Assembly (NCBI GenBank): GCA_023392615.1 | Contig: JAEVYT010000021.1 | Location: 1-64,000, forward strand | Length of the DNA stretch: 64,000 nt | Direction of reading: 5' to 3' | Source: Bacillota bacterium | GTDB taxonomy: Bacteria > Bacillota > Clostridia > Lachnospirales > Lachnospiraceae | Part shown: positions 37,358 to 47,177 of the stretch, piece by piece | How positions within the stretch are numbered: the first letter of the stretch is position 1 | Layout of the letters: each line of letters opens with the position of its first letter | Notes under the pieces: generated by a model | Database searches by the model: none | The model's input: the letters and a program-made list of their open reading frames with translations, nothing else | Told to the model about the DNA's origin: nothing | Position numbers and translations under genes: made by a program

Positions 37358-38890
37358 ATGAAAAGCCGAAGTCGGAAATTTATGCTTAACGGTATGTTAT
37401 CATTTATGTTACAAATTGTTACTATGATCTGTGGTCTTATACTCCCCCGAATGATATTGTTAAGATTTGGTTCAACTATTAATGGAACAATATCATCTAT
37501 TAGTCAATTTTTGGGTTTCATTACTCTCTTACAAGGGGGGGTGGGTACGGTTGCCAGATATGCCTTTTATAAACCTTTAGCAAATCAAGATTTTAATGCT
37601 ATTAGCGTTGCTTATAAGACAGTTAGTGACTTTTATAGAAAGTTTGCAGTTATATTTATAGCTTACATGTTTATTCTGTCTCTAATCTATCCGATTTTTT
37701 CACACACAAAGTTAAATTATTGGCATGTATCTTCATTAGTCGTAATAATAGGATTTGCATCAGTGTTTGAGTTCTTCTTTGGACAAGCAAGTTTAAATCT
37801 CCTGTTTTCGGCACAAAAAGGTTATATCTATTCAGTAATACAAATTATTTGTATACTTTTTAGTACAGTGATTAGTATAATACTGCTGAAATTGGGATGT
37901 TCTATTCAACTTATTAAACTAGGTGGCTCTTTCATGTTTTTAATAAGACCTATAGCAATGTACTTAATAGTTAAAAAATGGATGAAATTAAAAAAAGATG
38001 TAATCCCCGATAAGTCTATTCTAGCACAAAAAAATGCAGCATTTGTTAGGCATATTGCCTTTTATATACATACAAGTACTGATGTAATGGTTCTTACATT
38101 ATTTTCTAATGTACTGTGGGTTTCTGTTTATACCGTTCATTATTATGTAACGGGTAGTTTATCTAATCTGGTGTCATCTATCCTTGGAAATACCGAAGCT
38201 GTATATGGAGATATAATTGCTCATAATGATAAGAAAGAGTTGAGTAGAAGTATTCCGATATATGACTTACTTTCAAAATTTATAACTTGTATATGTTTTT
38301 TTACATGTATGACTTTAATTTCACAGTTTATATCTATTTACACAGCAAATGTTAATGATATAAATTATTATCAACCTTTATTTGCTATTTTATTGGTGAT
38401 CTCTGAATTGATTTATTGTATGGGCCTGACATATCAAAATATATATATTGCAGCTGGTCACATTAATAAAACACAATGGATTGCAGTAGGAGAAGCAGTA
38501 ATCAATCTGATTGTATCTATTCTATTAGTCTGGAAATTTGGGATAGTAGGTGTAACTATAGGTACTGTTTTAGCAATGATTTATAAATCTTTTGCAAATA
38601 TAATTTATATGAAAAAAAATGTAATTAATATTTCTTGGCATTTTATAATAAAAAGTTATTTGGTCAATATTATTCCTGGGTCGATTTTAACAATATTGTT
38701 TTGGACTTTATGGTATCATAAAATTTATAATTTTTTAATGTTTTTTGCTTATGCATTCTTTGTGTTTTGTATCATATCTGCCACTACTTTTGTGTTAAAT
38801 ATGGTTGTTTTTAGAAAGGAAGTATTGGATTTACTAGCAATTTTGATAAAGAAGAGAAAAAAGCCGATTTTGTCGAAACGGAGGTGTTAG
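37358..38890 (+). CDS. wzx: Wzx-type polysaccharide flippase (second copy)
   Basis: The start at 37358 follows GAGAAAGG and yields 510 residues with about fourteen membrane helices; an in-frame ATG at 37286 overlaps the preceding gene. GMLSFMLQIVTMICGLILPRMIL and FGSTINGTISSISQFLGF are typical of MOP-superfamily flippases. It would export the repeat unit assembled by module C. Confidence 0.86.
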   Translation: MKSRSRKFMLNGMLSFMLQIVTMICGLILPRMILLRFGSTINGTISSISQFLGFITLLQGGVGTVARYAFYKPLANQDFNAISVAYKTVSDFYRKFAVIFIAYMFILSLIYPIFSHTKLNYWHVSSLVVIIGFASVFEFFFGQASLNLLFSAQKGYIYSVIQIICILFSTVISIILLKLGCSIQLIKLGGSFMFLIRPIAMYLIVKKWMKLKKDVIPDKSILAQKNAAFVRHIAFYIHTSTDVMVLTLFSNVLWVSVYTVHYYVTGSLSNLVSSILGNTEAVYGDIIAHNDKKELSRSIPIYDLLSKFITCICFFTCMTLISQFISIYTANVNDINYYQPLFAILLVISELIYCMGLTYQNIYIAAGHINKTQWIAVGEAVINLIVSILLVWKFGIVGVTIGTVLAMIYKSFANIIYMKKNVINISWHFIIKSYLVNIIPGSILTILFWTLWYHKIYNFLMFFAYAFFVFCIISATTFVLNMVVFRKEVLDLLAILIKKRKKPILSKRRC

Positions 38891-38892
38891 GG

Positions 38893-40011
38893 TTGACTAG
38901 GGGGAAAGTTTGTGTGGTATCATCGTATGCTTATATAGAGAGATATGTAAATTATGGTTCACTTCTACAATATTATGCATTAGAGAAGACCCTTAAAGAG
39001 ATGAATTGTGACCCATATTGGTTACGATACATATTACCAAAGGAAGGTTTATCAATTACACAATTACTCAAGAAAAATATAAGAAATACTTTAGATTGGA
39101 AAAATGTACATAGGAAATACGTGTTACTACAAAGTTTTCAGACATTTGTTAAAAATCGGCTTACTGTTTCTGAAAGGATATATAATAATTATGATGAACT
39201 TATAAATCTTGAACCACCTGCTGACGCATATATAGCAGGGAGTGATCAGGTATGGGGCGGAACACTGGATGCTAATTATCTTTGCTTTGTACGACTAGAT
39301 GTCCCTCGTATTGCGTATGCTGCAAGCTTTGGTAAAAAGGTAATACCGGATGAACAGATACGAATTGTAGAACCATGGATTCGAAAATTCACTTCTGTTT
39401 CGGTACGTGAAAAATCAGGTGTTGAATTATGTAAGAGTATGGGAGTTAAAGCTGAGCATGTTGTTGATCCAACATTATTGCTTGATGATAACGAGTACCC
39501 TAGTGACAATAAAAAGGCTGTTAAATATGGGAAATATATTTTTGGTTATTTCTTGAATATTAATACTCAAAGGGATCTTCCATTAAATGAATTTGAATGT
39601 TTTGCGGAAAAGAATAATAGAAATTTTATATGCGCGGGTGCTGTTTCAAAAATTGACAAGTTTATAAAACAAAATCGTTTGGATTATTTTACGCCGGAGG
39701 AATGGATTGGTATGTATAAAAATGCGGAATTTATTTTTACTAATACATTTCATGGAACTGTTTTTAGCATAATCTTTCATAAGCCATTCTTAGTGTTTCT
39801 ACAATCGGATGAGACAGAAAAACAGAATGAAAGAATATATTCATTATTGGAGCAATTTGGGCTTCTTAGTATGATATATAATAAATTTCAGCCTTTAGAA
39901 GAACAAATAAGTCAGAATATAGATTGGTACTCAGTTGATAATATTCGGGAAAACAAAAAAAAAATGTCCATCCAATTTCTCGATAAGGCACTTTATAAAT
40001 TGTTAAATTAA
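38893..40011 (+). CDS. Polysaccharide pyruvyl transferase family protein (CsaB-like)
   Basis: A 372-residue protein beginning at TTG 38893 with CGGAGGTG upstream; the GTG at 38884 is part of that ribosome-binding site. SSYAYIERYVNYGSLLQYYALE, AYIAGSDQVWGG, AYAASFGKK, SVREKSGVELC and NTFHGTVFSIIF are characteristic of pfam04230. These enzymes use phosphoenolpyruvate to add ketal-linked pyruvate to sugars. It starts three bases after the flippase gene. Confidence 0.88.
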   Translation: MTRGKVCVVSSYAYIERYVNYGSLLQYYALEKTLKEMNCDPYWLRYILPKEGLSITQLLKKNIRNTLDWKNVHRKYVLLQSFQTFVKNRLTVSERIYNNYDELINLEPPADAYIAGSDQVWGGTLDANYLCFVRLDVPRIAYAASFGKKVIPDEQIRIVEPWIRKFTSVSVREKSGVELCKSMGVKAEHVVDPTLLLDDNEYPSDNKKAVKYGKYIFGYFLNINTQRDLPLNEFECFAEKNNRNFICAGAVSKIDKFIKQNRLDYFTPEEWIGMYKNAEFIFTNTFHGTVFSIIFHKPFLVFLQSDETEKQNERIYSLLEQFGLLSMIYNKFQPLEEQISQNIDWYSVDNIRENKKKMSIQFLDKALYKLLN

Positions 40012-40139
40012 AATATTGTCCTTACTATTATATATTTGACAAATTAATAAAGTCATAAGCTTTAATATATTACAAATTTATTTGAGATGAATATATTAAT
40101 AAACTTTAAATAATGCAAATATTAGAAGGTGGTTTTGAA

Positions 40140-41171
40140 ATGTATAATAAAATAAAAAAGTTCATCAAAAGTAAAAACACTCTTTATAAGTTTTTGTATC
40201 AAATAAAATTACAATTTTTTCGAAGCCCCTCACAAAAGCAAATCATGAATCATTTAACAAGATATCATAAAAAACGTTTTTTTATGTTTTCAGGTGCTTT
40301 TATAGAAAATAAAGAAAAGGAAACAGCTTATTTAATTTGGTTATACCATGTAATAGAAAAAGGGCTTTCAATGCCAGAAATGCGGCTGGGTTTTGGAAAA
40401 GAAAAGATACTGGAACTTAATAATTTATTAAAAAGGTATGCATTTAGTTATGGAACTGATTCAAGTAGTTTCAGAGCAGCTGTTTCAATACTATTAGAAT
40501 ATGACCAAGTACATAAAGAAAGTGGATATAAACTAGATACTGATGTTCAGGTTATTTTAAATCGTTTAAAAGAAGATTTTAATAATATACCTCCAATAAA
40601 CCATAAACTTTATAAGGCAGAAGAATTTTACCAAAGGAATGAGGAAGCATTCAGTTCATTTGCACCTAGTAGACATTCAATAAGGAGTTTTGATTCTAAG
40701 ATTAATATTAATCTTGAGGAAATAATTGAAGCGGTTGATTTGGCTAAAACAGCGCCATCCGCGTGTAACCGTCAGCCAGCACGAGTACATATCATACAAG
40801 ATTCAATATTAATAACTCAGTGTTTATCTCTACAAAATGGTAATAGGGGATTTGGTCATCTTGCTAATAAATTACTGGTGATTACTGGGGATTTAAGTAC
40901 TGTTCTAGGAGCCCAAGAGTTTTTTGATTTAAATACTAATGTTGGAATTTTTATTATGAATCTTTGTTATGCTTTGCATTATAAAAAAATAGCACACTGT
41001 GTTCTTAATTGGTATGTTATGCCTAAGCAGGATCAGAAGTTACGTGAAATTTTAGGACTTCCAAATGAAGAAAATGTTGTTGCATTTATATTATGTGGGA
41101 AAATATCCGATTCATTTAAAATAGCTGAATCGCCAAGATTTAACACTGAAAAATTATATACAGTTCACTAG
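40140..41171 (+). CDS. Nitroreductase-family protein with long N-terminal extension
   Basis: The start at 40140 follows GAAGGTGG and gives 343 residues. The C-terminal half (about residue 178 on) is a nitroreductase fold: RHSIRSFDSK, TAPSACNRQPARVH (FMN-binding region), and a later GIFIMNLCYALH. The first 175 residues are an unrelated, helix-rich extension absent from ordinary nitroreductases. Such proteins occur beside pyruvyltransferase genes in polysaccharide loci, so a role in sugar modification is plausible, but the reaction is unknown. Confidence 0.75.
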   Translation: MYNKIKKFIKSKNTLYKFLYQIKLQFFRSPSQKQIMNHLTRYHKKRFFMFSGAFIENKEKETAYLIWLYHVIEKGLSMPEMRLGFGKEKILELNNLLKRYAFSYGTDSSSFRAAVSILLEYDQVHKESGYKLDTDVQVILNRLKEDFNNIPPINHKLYKAEEFYQRNEEAFSSFAPSRHSIRSFDSKININLEEIIEAVDLAKTAPSACNRQPARVHIIQDSILITQCLSLQNGNRGFGHLANKLLVITGDLSTVLGAQEFFDLNTNVGIFIMNLCYALHYKKIAHCVLNWYVMPKQDQKLREILGLPNEENVVAFILCGKISDSFKIAESPRFNTEKLYTVH

Positions 41172-41230
41172 ATTATTTTAGAATTTATTTTTTGTCATAA
41201 ATATATGTTAGATTATTAGGAGGTGATAAT

Positions 41231-42292
41231 ATGGAGAATAGACTTACTTATCTGGATAGTGCGAAAGGTATAGGAATTATATTAATTATTTTAGGACATG
41301 TTTTACCCAGTAATAATTATATCAGGAATTGGATTTATTCATTTCATGTGCCATTATTCTTTATAATATCTGGTATGCTTTTATCATATAAATCAAGTTG
41401 GATTTATAAAGATAAAAAAAGTATAATTAAAAATAAAGCTAAGCAAATATTATATCCATATGCTACTTTTAGTATGCTGGCAATCTTTATAATGTTTTTA
41501 CAAGAAGTAATACGATTATTGCTTTTTAATAATGCCAGTTTTGCTCCTATTCTCGTAAATGTTATATTTACTGTGTTTTTAGATGGATATATGTCATTAT
41601 GGTTTCTACCAGCACTTTTTTTAGCAGAGTTAATGTTCATATTCATTTATAGAAGTAAATTAAATAAACCATTAATACTAATCGCTTTAGTCATAATGGA
41701 AATTTTGGGATGTTCAATTGTCCAGAATAATTTAAATAGTTATATTTTTCTATTACTAAATATTATTACTAGAGCTGGAATAGGAACATGTTTTATTTTT
41801 GTTGGATTCTATATATTTAAATATATTAATTACATTAAAAGCAAAGTATTATATATTGCTATAGTAATATATGGTCTTATTAATTTATTAACCTCTCAGA
41901 TGAATTTACCAATTGATTTACATTATTCTGAATTGGGTAATCCAATCCTTTATTTTGCAAGTTCTATATTTGGTTCACTATTTGTAATTATAACTTGTAA
42001 ATATATATTTGGGAAAAGCAAACTCATGCAATTCTTTGGGAAAAACTCTTTAATAATTATGGCTACTCACTTACCATTACCAGTACTTACATTATTAAGT
42101 ATATTAATAAATGAAATTAATATATCAGAATCTTTACATGTATTATTTGTGTTTGTTTCAATTATTATTGTAGAATTTTTTATTATACATTTTATAAATT
42201 CTTATGCTCCATTTATGACAAAATATAGATCAGTTTTGCCCAAAAAGTATATAATAAAATACGCAAACTTTGTATTTAAAAGTCGAGTATAA
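41231..42292 (+). CDS. Acyltransferase-3 family membrane O-acyltransferase
   Basis: A 353-residue polytopic protein with about ten helices. LTYLDSAKGIGIILIILGHVL carries the catalytic-region histidine, followed by YSFHVPLFFIISGMLLSYK, both canonical for the family. It probably acetylates a polysaccharide. It is the last gene of module C and faces the convergent AraC gene 143 bp away. AGGAGGTGA precedes the start. Confidence 0.88.
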   Translation: MENRLTYLDSAKGIGIILIILGHVLPSNNYIRNWIYSFHVPLFFIISGMLLSYKSSWIYKDKKSIIKNKAKQILYPYATFSMLAIFIMFLQEVIRLLLFNNASFAPILVNVIFTVFLDGYMSLWFLPALFLAELMFIFIYRSKLNKPLILIALVIMEILGCSIVQNNLNSYIFLLLNIITRAGIGTCFIFVGFYIFKYINYIKSKVLYIAIVIYGLINLLTSQMNLPIDLHYSELGNPILYFASSIFGSLFVIITCKYIFGKSKLMQFFGKNSLIIMATHLPLPVLTLLSILINEINISESLHVLFVFVSIIIVEFFIIHFINSYAPFMTKYRSVLPKKYIIKYANFVFKSRV

Positions 42293-42435
42293 ACAAGTTA
42301 CAACCATTTGTGATTATGAAATAGTAGGAATCTTATAATTGAGTTGGTATATAGTGTGAATAGAGAATGAATTATAAGAGCTGTTTCATAGCATATAATA
42401 TTGTTGTTTAACAGATTACTGTAAAAAATGATTAT

Positions 42436-43302
42436 TTACCACTTCCTACGATACTCACTCCCTGTCATTCCTTCCACCTTCTGGAACACCTTATTAAAAT
42501 AGCTGGAGTCGGAGAATCCGCTCTCCAGCGCCACCTCTTCAATACTGTTTCTTGTGAATCTTAGCAGCTCTTTGGCTTTTGTGATTCTTCGCATTGTTAT
42601 GTGGTCCATGATTGTGGAGCCAAAGATTCTTTTATATTCTCTGCATAGGTGATATTTGCTGATATAGAAGGTGTCTGCAATCTCATCGAGCAGTAATTTC
42701 TTCTGGTAGTTCTTGTCCAGATATTCTTTTATTCCATATAATTTTTGAACAATGGCATCACTTTTGGTCGAGGACGTGGTGGCTGTGTTTGTGATACATA
42801 GGGTTAGTAGATCGGTGAGTAGCTTTGAGGATAAGATCTCCCAGTTGACATCTTTGTGCTCGATTAATTCAATCAGTTGATAGATTAAAGAGGAGTATTC
42901 TCCAGGGGAATCGGTGTGGAATACAGGGTCAGAGCCTGAGATAAATTGTTGATAGTATTCTGTGGTAGTGGCGCCATTGAAGTGAACCCAGAGAAGCTCC
43001 CAGGGGTGAGTTTCCTCACATTGATGGGAGTAATGCTCCATGCAATCGATGAGTAGGCAAGTGTTAGAGTCTAGTTGATAGCTTTGATCATTATAAGTGA
43101 AGGTTCCTTTGCCGGATAATGCGATTAGAAAAAGATAGGATTTTAGGTTGGAACGCTCACTTAAGTGGCTTTTTAGGCTCTTAAGATAACCGGTTTCTTG
43201 AACGTAGAATAAAGATTTTTTAGCAAAGTCACTTGGAGTATTGAGAACGCGGTTAGTTTGTACAAGCTCTTCAGAGCGATAAGTTTCAAATAATTGTTTC
43301 AT
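42436..43302 (-). CDS. AraC-family transcriptional regulator
   Basis: A 288-residue regulator on the opposite strand to the whole island. The N-terminal half is a cupin-like sensor (GKGTFTYNDQSYQLDSNTCLL, HPWELLWVHFNG), and the C-terminal 100 residues are a double helix-turn-helix: DEIADTFYISKYHLCREYKRIFG and EEVALESGFSDSSYFNKVFQK. AAAGGAAG precedes the ATG. The family senses small sugars, so it may control the divergent gmd operon or the island. The ligand is unknown. Confidence 0.88.
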   Translation of the reverse strand: MKQLFETYRSEELVQTNRVLNTPSDFAKKSLFYVQETGYLKSLKSHLSERSNLKSYLFLIALSGKGTFTYNDQSYQLDSNTCLLIDCMEHYSHQCEETHPWELLWVHFNGATTTEYYQQFISGSDPVFHTDSPGEYSSLIYQLIELIEHKDVNWEILSSKLLTDLLTLCITNTATTSSTKSDAIVQKLYGIKEYLDKNYQKKLLLDEIADTFYISKYHLCREYKRIFGSTIMDHITMRRITKAKELLRFTRNSIEEVALESGFSDSSYFNKVFQKVEGMTGSEYRRKW

Positions 43303-43974
43303 ATTGCTTCCTTTCTATCTACTGATAATACAGCAAGATTTTACCATTAATAAGCAAGATATTACATTGATAATCTAATTATACTACGATATATTAGGAA
43401 AGGTAATATTTTACAGTTAATTTGACCTAAGTTTTTCATAGCAATATTACACCAAAATCTGTCACAATCGACATCAGATTATGTCACAGAAGATAAAATT
43501 CAGATTTATTTCATCATAATAAATCAGTTCATAGTTGTTTGTGCAAGGAAGATTGGCAATCCAAATTTTTATTTATGTGAGGAACTTTTAAGTTCGGGGC
43601 GCCACCTCTATATGCTAACAAATTACCTTTTCTAAAGTCATAAGATCAAGATACGAGAGATGATAAGAATAATTCTAGGAATGCTGAAAAGATACAGTTT
43701 TCATGCAATCTGTATAATCCAATTCTTTATAACCCACCAAAGTATGTAGTTAGTTATGGTTTCACCCTTAATGTGGACATATTAATTCCATTCGAATAAC
43801 ACAGGAACACTTTAACAAGCATTTTCATAGTGTGATTAAAGTCTAAACATGCCTAAGAAAAATTCAAATATTGATATGAGATTAGATGTAATGGGTGAAG
43901 CGAAGGTACGTCTTATCAGCATGGATACATACTTTTGTACTATTACCTGAGAATGAATAACAAGGAGAGAGGTT
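43303..43974. other. Long divergent intergenic region
   Basis: 672 bases without a credible gene lie between the AraC gene and gmd. The left part holds the minus-strand promoter. TGTCACA occurs twice near 43470-43500 within TCTGTCACA...TGTCACAGA. No clear sigma-A promoter was found for gmd. The length is unusual for this compact island and may hold decayed sequence or regulatory sites. Confidence 0.45.
43378..43406 (-). promoter_or_regulatory. Promoter of the AraC-family gene
   Basis: On the minus strand TTACCT (43401-43406) and a perfect TATAAT (43378-43383) are 17 bp apart, about 75 bases upstream of the regulator start. Nearby ATATTAC-type repeats could be operator half-sites, but this is speculative. 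Confidence 0.5.
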
Positions 43975-45069
43975 ATGAGAAAAACAGCTTTAATCACAGG
44001 TATTACCGGTCAGGACGGATCGTATCTGACAGAATTACTATTAGAAAAAGGCTATGAGGTTCATGGAATTATTCGTAGACATAGTATGATAAGTACAACT
44101 AGAATTGATAAGCTTTTTGAAAATCCGGAGATAGGCAATCATACTTTGTTTTTGCATTATGGGGATTTGACAGATTCTAGTAATTTAAATCGTCTAATTG
44201 AGAAGATTAAACCGGATGAGATATATAATCTGGCGGCACAATCCCACGTAGCAGTATCTTTTGAAGTGCCGGAATACACAGCGGAAGCCACAGGCGTAGG
44301 GACGATACGTCTATTGGATGCAATTAAAGAGAGCGGGCAAAAATGTAAGTTCTATCAGGCATCTACCTCGGAGCTATTCGGAGGATTACCAGATACTGCT
44401 CCACAGAGCGAGAAGACACCGTTTTACCCTAAGAGCCCATATGGGGTAGCTAAGCTTTACTCTTATTGGATTACTATTAATTACCGAGAAGCATATAATC
44501 TATTTGCATGCAACGGTATCTTATTTAACCATGAATCCCCGAGAAGAGGAGAGACATTTGTTACACGTAAGATCACACGTGCGGTAGCAAGTATACTGGC
44601 GGGGAAGTCAGAGAAATTATCACTTGGTAATCTCGATGCGAAGAGAGACTGGGGGTTTGCAGGAGATTATGTGGAAGGAATGTGGTTGATGCTTCAACAG
44701 GATAAACCGAGTGATTATGTTCTGGCGACGAATGAAACTCACACAGTCAGAGAATTTGTTGAGCTTACATTTGCTGAAGTCGGAATTGATATCGAGTGGA
44801 AGGGCTATGGCGTTGAGGAAAAGGGCTACGATAAATCCTCAGGAAGATTGTTAGTTGATGTCAATCCGAAATATTTTAGACCTGCTGAGGTAGAACTTCT
44901 ATGGGGAAACTCAGAGAAGGCGGAGAAAGAGTTAGGTTGGAAGCGCAAAGTTAGCTTTCGTGAGTTAGTACATATGATGATAAATCACGATATGATGGAG
45001 ATTGCAGGAGCTGATATTGAAGAATACTTAAAGCGTAAAAAGCTAGAGGAACTAGAAAGAGTAGGCTGA
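43975..45069 (+). CDS. gmd: GDP-mannose 4,6-dehydratase
   Basis: Converts GDP-D-mannose to GDP-4-keto-6-deoxymannose. The 364-residue extended SDR shows GITGQDGSYLTELLLEKGYEVHG split over the cofactor site, NLAAQSHVAVSFE, STSELFGG, YGVAKLYSYW (YxxxK) and FNHESPRRGETFVTRKI, all diagnostic for Gmd. AAGGAGAGAGG precedes the start. It opens the GDP-fucose operon. Confidence 0.95.
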   Translation: MRKTALITGITGQDGSYLTELLLEKGYEVHGIIRRHSMISTTRIDKLFENPEIGNHTLFLHYGDLTDSSNLNRLIEKIKPDEIYNLAAQSHVAVSFEVPEYTAEATGVGTIRLLDAIKESGQKCKFYQASTSELFGGLPDTAPQSEKTPFYPKSPYGVAKLYSYWITINYREAYNLFACNGILFNHESPRRGETFVTRKITRAVASILAGKSEKLSLGNLDAKRDWGFAGDYVEGMWLMLQQDKPSDYVLATNETHTVREFVELTFAEVGIDIEWKGYGVEEKGYDKSSGRLLVDVNPKYFRPAEVELLWGNSEKAEKELGWKRKVSFRELVHMMINHDMMEIAGADIEEYLKRKKLEELERVG

Positions 45070-45104
45070 TTGGTCAAGTTGAAAACCGTAGTGGAGATGT
45101 ACAT

Positions 45105-46052
45105 ATGGAAGCTGGTGAGATTATGAATCATTTAAGTAAAATATATGTGGCAGGACATAAAGGATTAGTAGGTTCTGCTATTACACGAAATTTAATGAAA
45201 AAAGGTTATCAGAACATCATTGGAAGAACGTTGGAGGAGTTGAATTTAACCAATCAACAGGAGGTGGATGATTTCTTTGAGAAGGAAAAGCCAGAATATG
45301 TGATTTTGGCTGCTGCAAAGGTTGGTGGGATTAATGCCAATAACACTATGCCTGCTGAGTTCATTTATCAGAATCTAATGATTCAGAATAATGTGATTGA
45401 AAGTGCTCATAAACATAAGGTCAAGAAATTATTGTTTCTTGGAAGTACCTGTATTTATCCCAAGATGGCTCCGCAGCCAATCCAGGAAGATGCTCTGTTA
45501 ACCGGGCCCCTGGAAGAAACAAATGAAGCTTATGCTATAGCGAAGATAGCGGGTTTAGAGATGTGCAAATTCTATAAGAGGCAGTACGGAGATAATTTTA
45601 TTAGCTGTATGCCGACTAATCTGTATGGTCCGAATGATAATTTTGATCTTAAGAATTCGCATGTAATGCCTGCTCTGATTCGAAAGTTTCATGAGGCAAA
45701 GGTTAAAGGTGAATCTCAGGTTGAGATATGGGGAACCGGTACACCACTTAGGGAATTTCTACATGTGGATGACATGGCGGATGCTTGTGTGTTCTTATTA
45801 GAGAATTATGACGGAGAGCAACATGTGAATATCGGTACCGGAGAAGAGATATCAATCGGTAACTTGGCAAAGCTCATTAAGGAAGTTGTCGGTTTCAAGG
45901 GTGAGATTGCTTTTAATCGTGATATGCCGGACGGTACGCCAAGAAAGTTGACGAATGTGAGTAGATTACATAATCTGGGGTGGAAGCATAGTATAAGTTT
46001 AGATGAAGGTGTTCATAGGGCTTATCAGTGGTTTCAACAGAACTATAGTTGA
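45105..46052 (+). CDS. fcl: GDP-L-fucose synthase
   Basis: Two-step epimerase/reductase making GDP-L-fucose from the Gmd product. The protein shows IYVAGHKGLVGSAI, AAKVGGINANNTMPAEFIYQNL, GSTCIYPK and EAYAIAKIAGL (YxxxK). The start is taken at 45105, with TGGAG eight bases before; the ATG at 45123 is also possible and would give a slightly more typical N terminus. It has 315 residues from 45105. Confidence 0.94.
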   Translation: MEAGEIMNHLSKIYVAGHKGLVGSAITRNLMKKGYQNIIGRTLEELNLTNQQEVDDFFEKEKPEYVILAAAKVGGINANNTMPAEFIYQNLMIQNNVIESAHKHKVKKLLFLGSTCIYPKMAPQPIQEDALLTGPLEETNEAYAIAKIAGLEMCKFYKRQYGDNFISCMPTNLYGPNDNFDLKNSHVMPALIRKFHEAKVKGESQVEIWGTGTPLREFLHVDDMADACVFLLENYDGEQHVNIGTGEEISIGNLAKLIKEVVGFKGEIAFNRDMPDGTPRKLTNVSRLHNLGWKHSISLDEGVHRAYQWFQQNYS

Positions 46053-46066
46053 AAGGTGGTTTTTGT

Positions 46067-47137
46067 ATGACTCGATATGGAGTGATTATGGCCGGTGGTG
46101 GAGGTACCAGGTTTTGGCCCTTAAGCAGACAAAAGACACCGAAGCAATTATTAAATCTTAGTGGTAATGGACTTATGATTAATGAGACAATTGATCGTGT
46201 CTCAGGAATTATTGACACAAATGATATCTTTATCGTGACAAATGAGGCACAAGGGGACAAGATGAGAGCTTCCGTACAAGGCAAAATTCCATTAAATCAT
46301 ATATTGGTTGAACCTACCGCTCGAAATACTTCTGCTTGCATAGGTTATGCTGCAGAAGAGATTGTTAAAAAGTATGGGGATGGGATTATGTGTATCTTTC
46401 CTGCGGATCATTTTATCAAGTATAATAGTGAATTCCATAAAGTTCTTAATATGGCGATTGATGTGGCTGAGAAGGAGGATAAGTTAGTTACGATTGGAAT
46501 TAAACCTACCTTTCCGTCTACCGGTTATGGATACATTAATTATAATCAGAGCACTAGTGACAAGATTTATGAAGTGAATCAGTTTATTGAAAAGCCAAAT
46601 TATGAGACAGCCAAGCAATTTGTTGAGAACCCCGGTTATGCATGGAACAGTGGTATGTTTATATGGAAAGCGTCCACTATATTAAAAAAGTTTGATCGGT
46701 TCTTACCCAAAGTATATCAAAACCTTGAACGGATTGGAGAAGCGATGGGCACGGACGATGAACAGTCCATGATTAAGGCTCTCTATAAGCAGATTCCCAG
46801 CATCTCAATTGATTATGGAATTATGGAACGGGCTGACGATGTTGTCGTGGTATTGGGTGACTTTGGTTGGAATGATGTAGGAAGCTGGGATAGTTTGGGC
46901 ACACTTTATGATGTTGATGAGGCCGGTAATATCATTAAGGGGCAGCAGGTGAATATTGCAACGAGGAATTCCATCTGTTATGCAGAGAATCGTCTGATTG
47001 CTACCATAGGAGTTGAGAATATGATTATTGTTGAGACGGAGGATGCGGTTCTTGTTTGTAGAAAAGATAAGGCGCAGAGTGTGAAAGAAGTGGTGGATCG
47101 TTTAAAAGAAAAAGGAATGGAACAATACTTGGTATGA
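46067..47137 (+). CDS. manC: Mannose-1-phosphate guanylyltransferase
   Basis: Makes GDP-mannose for Gmd. The ATG at 46067 follows AAAGGTGG; 46049 is also in frame but overlaps the preceding gene end and the ribosome-binding site. The 356-residue protein has GVIMAGGGGTRFWPLSRQ, TPKQLL, VEPTARNTSACIG, FPADHFI and GYAWNSGMFIW motifs, without the C-terminal phosphomannose isomerase domain. No phosphomannomutase gene is visible in the window. Confidence 0.94.
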   Translation: MTRYGVIMAGGGGTRFWPLSRQKTPKQLLNLSGNGLMINETIDRVSGIIDTNDIFIVTNEAQGDKMRASVQGKIPLNHILVEPTARNTSACIGYAAEEIVKKYGDGIMCIFPADHFIKYNSEFHKVLNMAIDVAEKEDKLVTIGIKPTFPSTGYGYINYNQSTSDKIYEVNQFIEKPNYETAKQFVENPGYAWNSGMFIWKASTILKKFDRFLPKVYQNLERIGEAMGTDDEQSMIKALYKQIPSISIDYGIMERADDVVVVLGDFGWNDVGSWDSLGTLYDVDEAGNIIKGQQVNIATRNSICYAENRLIATIGVENMIIVETEDAVLVCRKDKAQSVKEVVDRLKEKGMEQYLV

Positions 47138-47177
47138 TATTTTTATAAAATAACTAGGGAAGTAGAGGGTAGAACAA

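Noticed and set aside
45913..46284. 123-codon frame antisense to the fcl/manC junction
   Set aside because: It overlaps two certain genes on the other strand and shows no domain.
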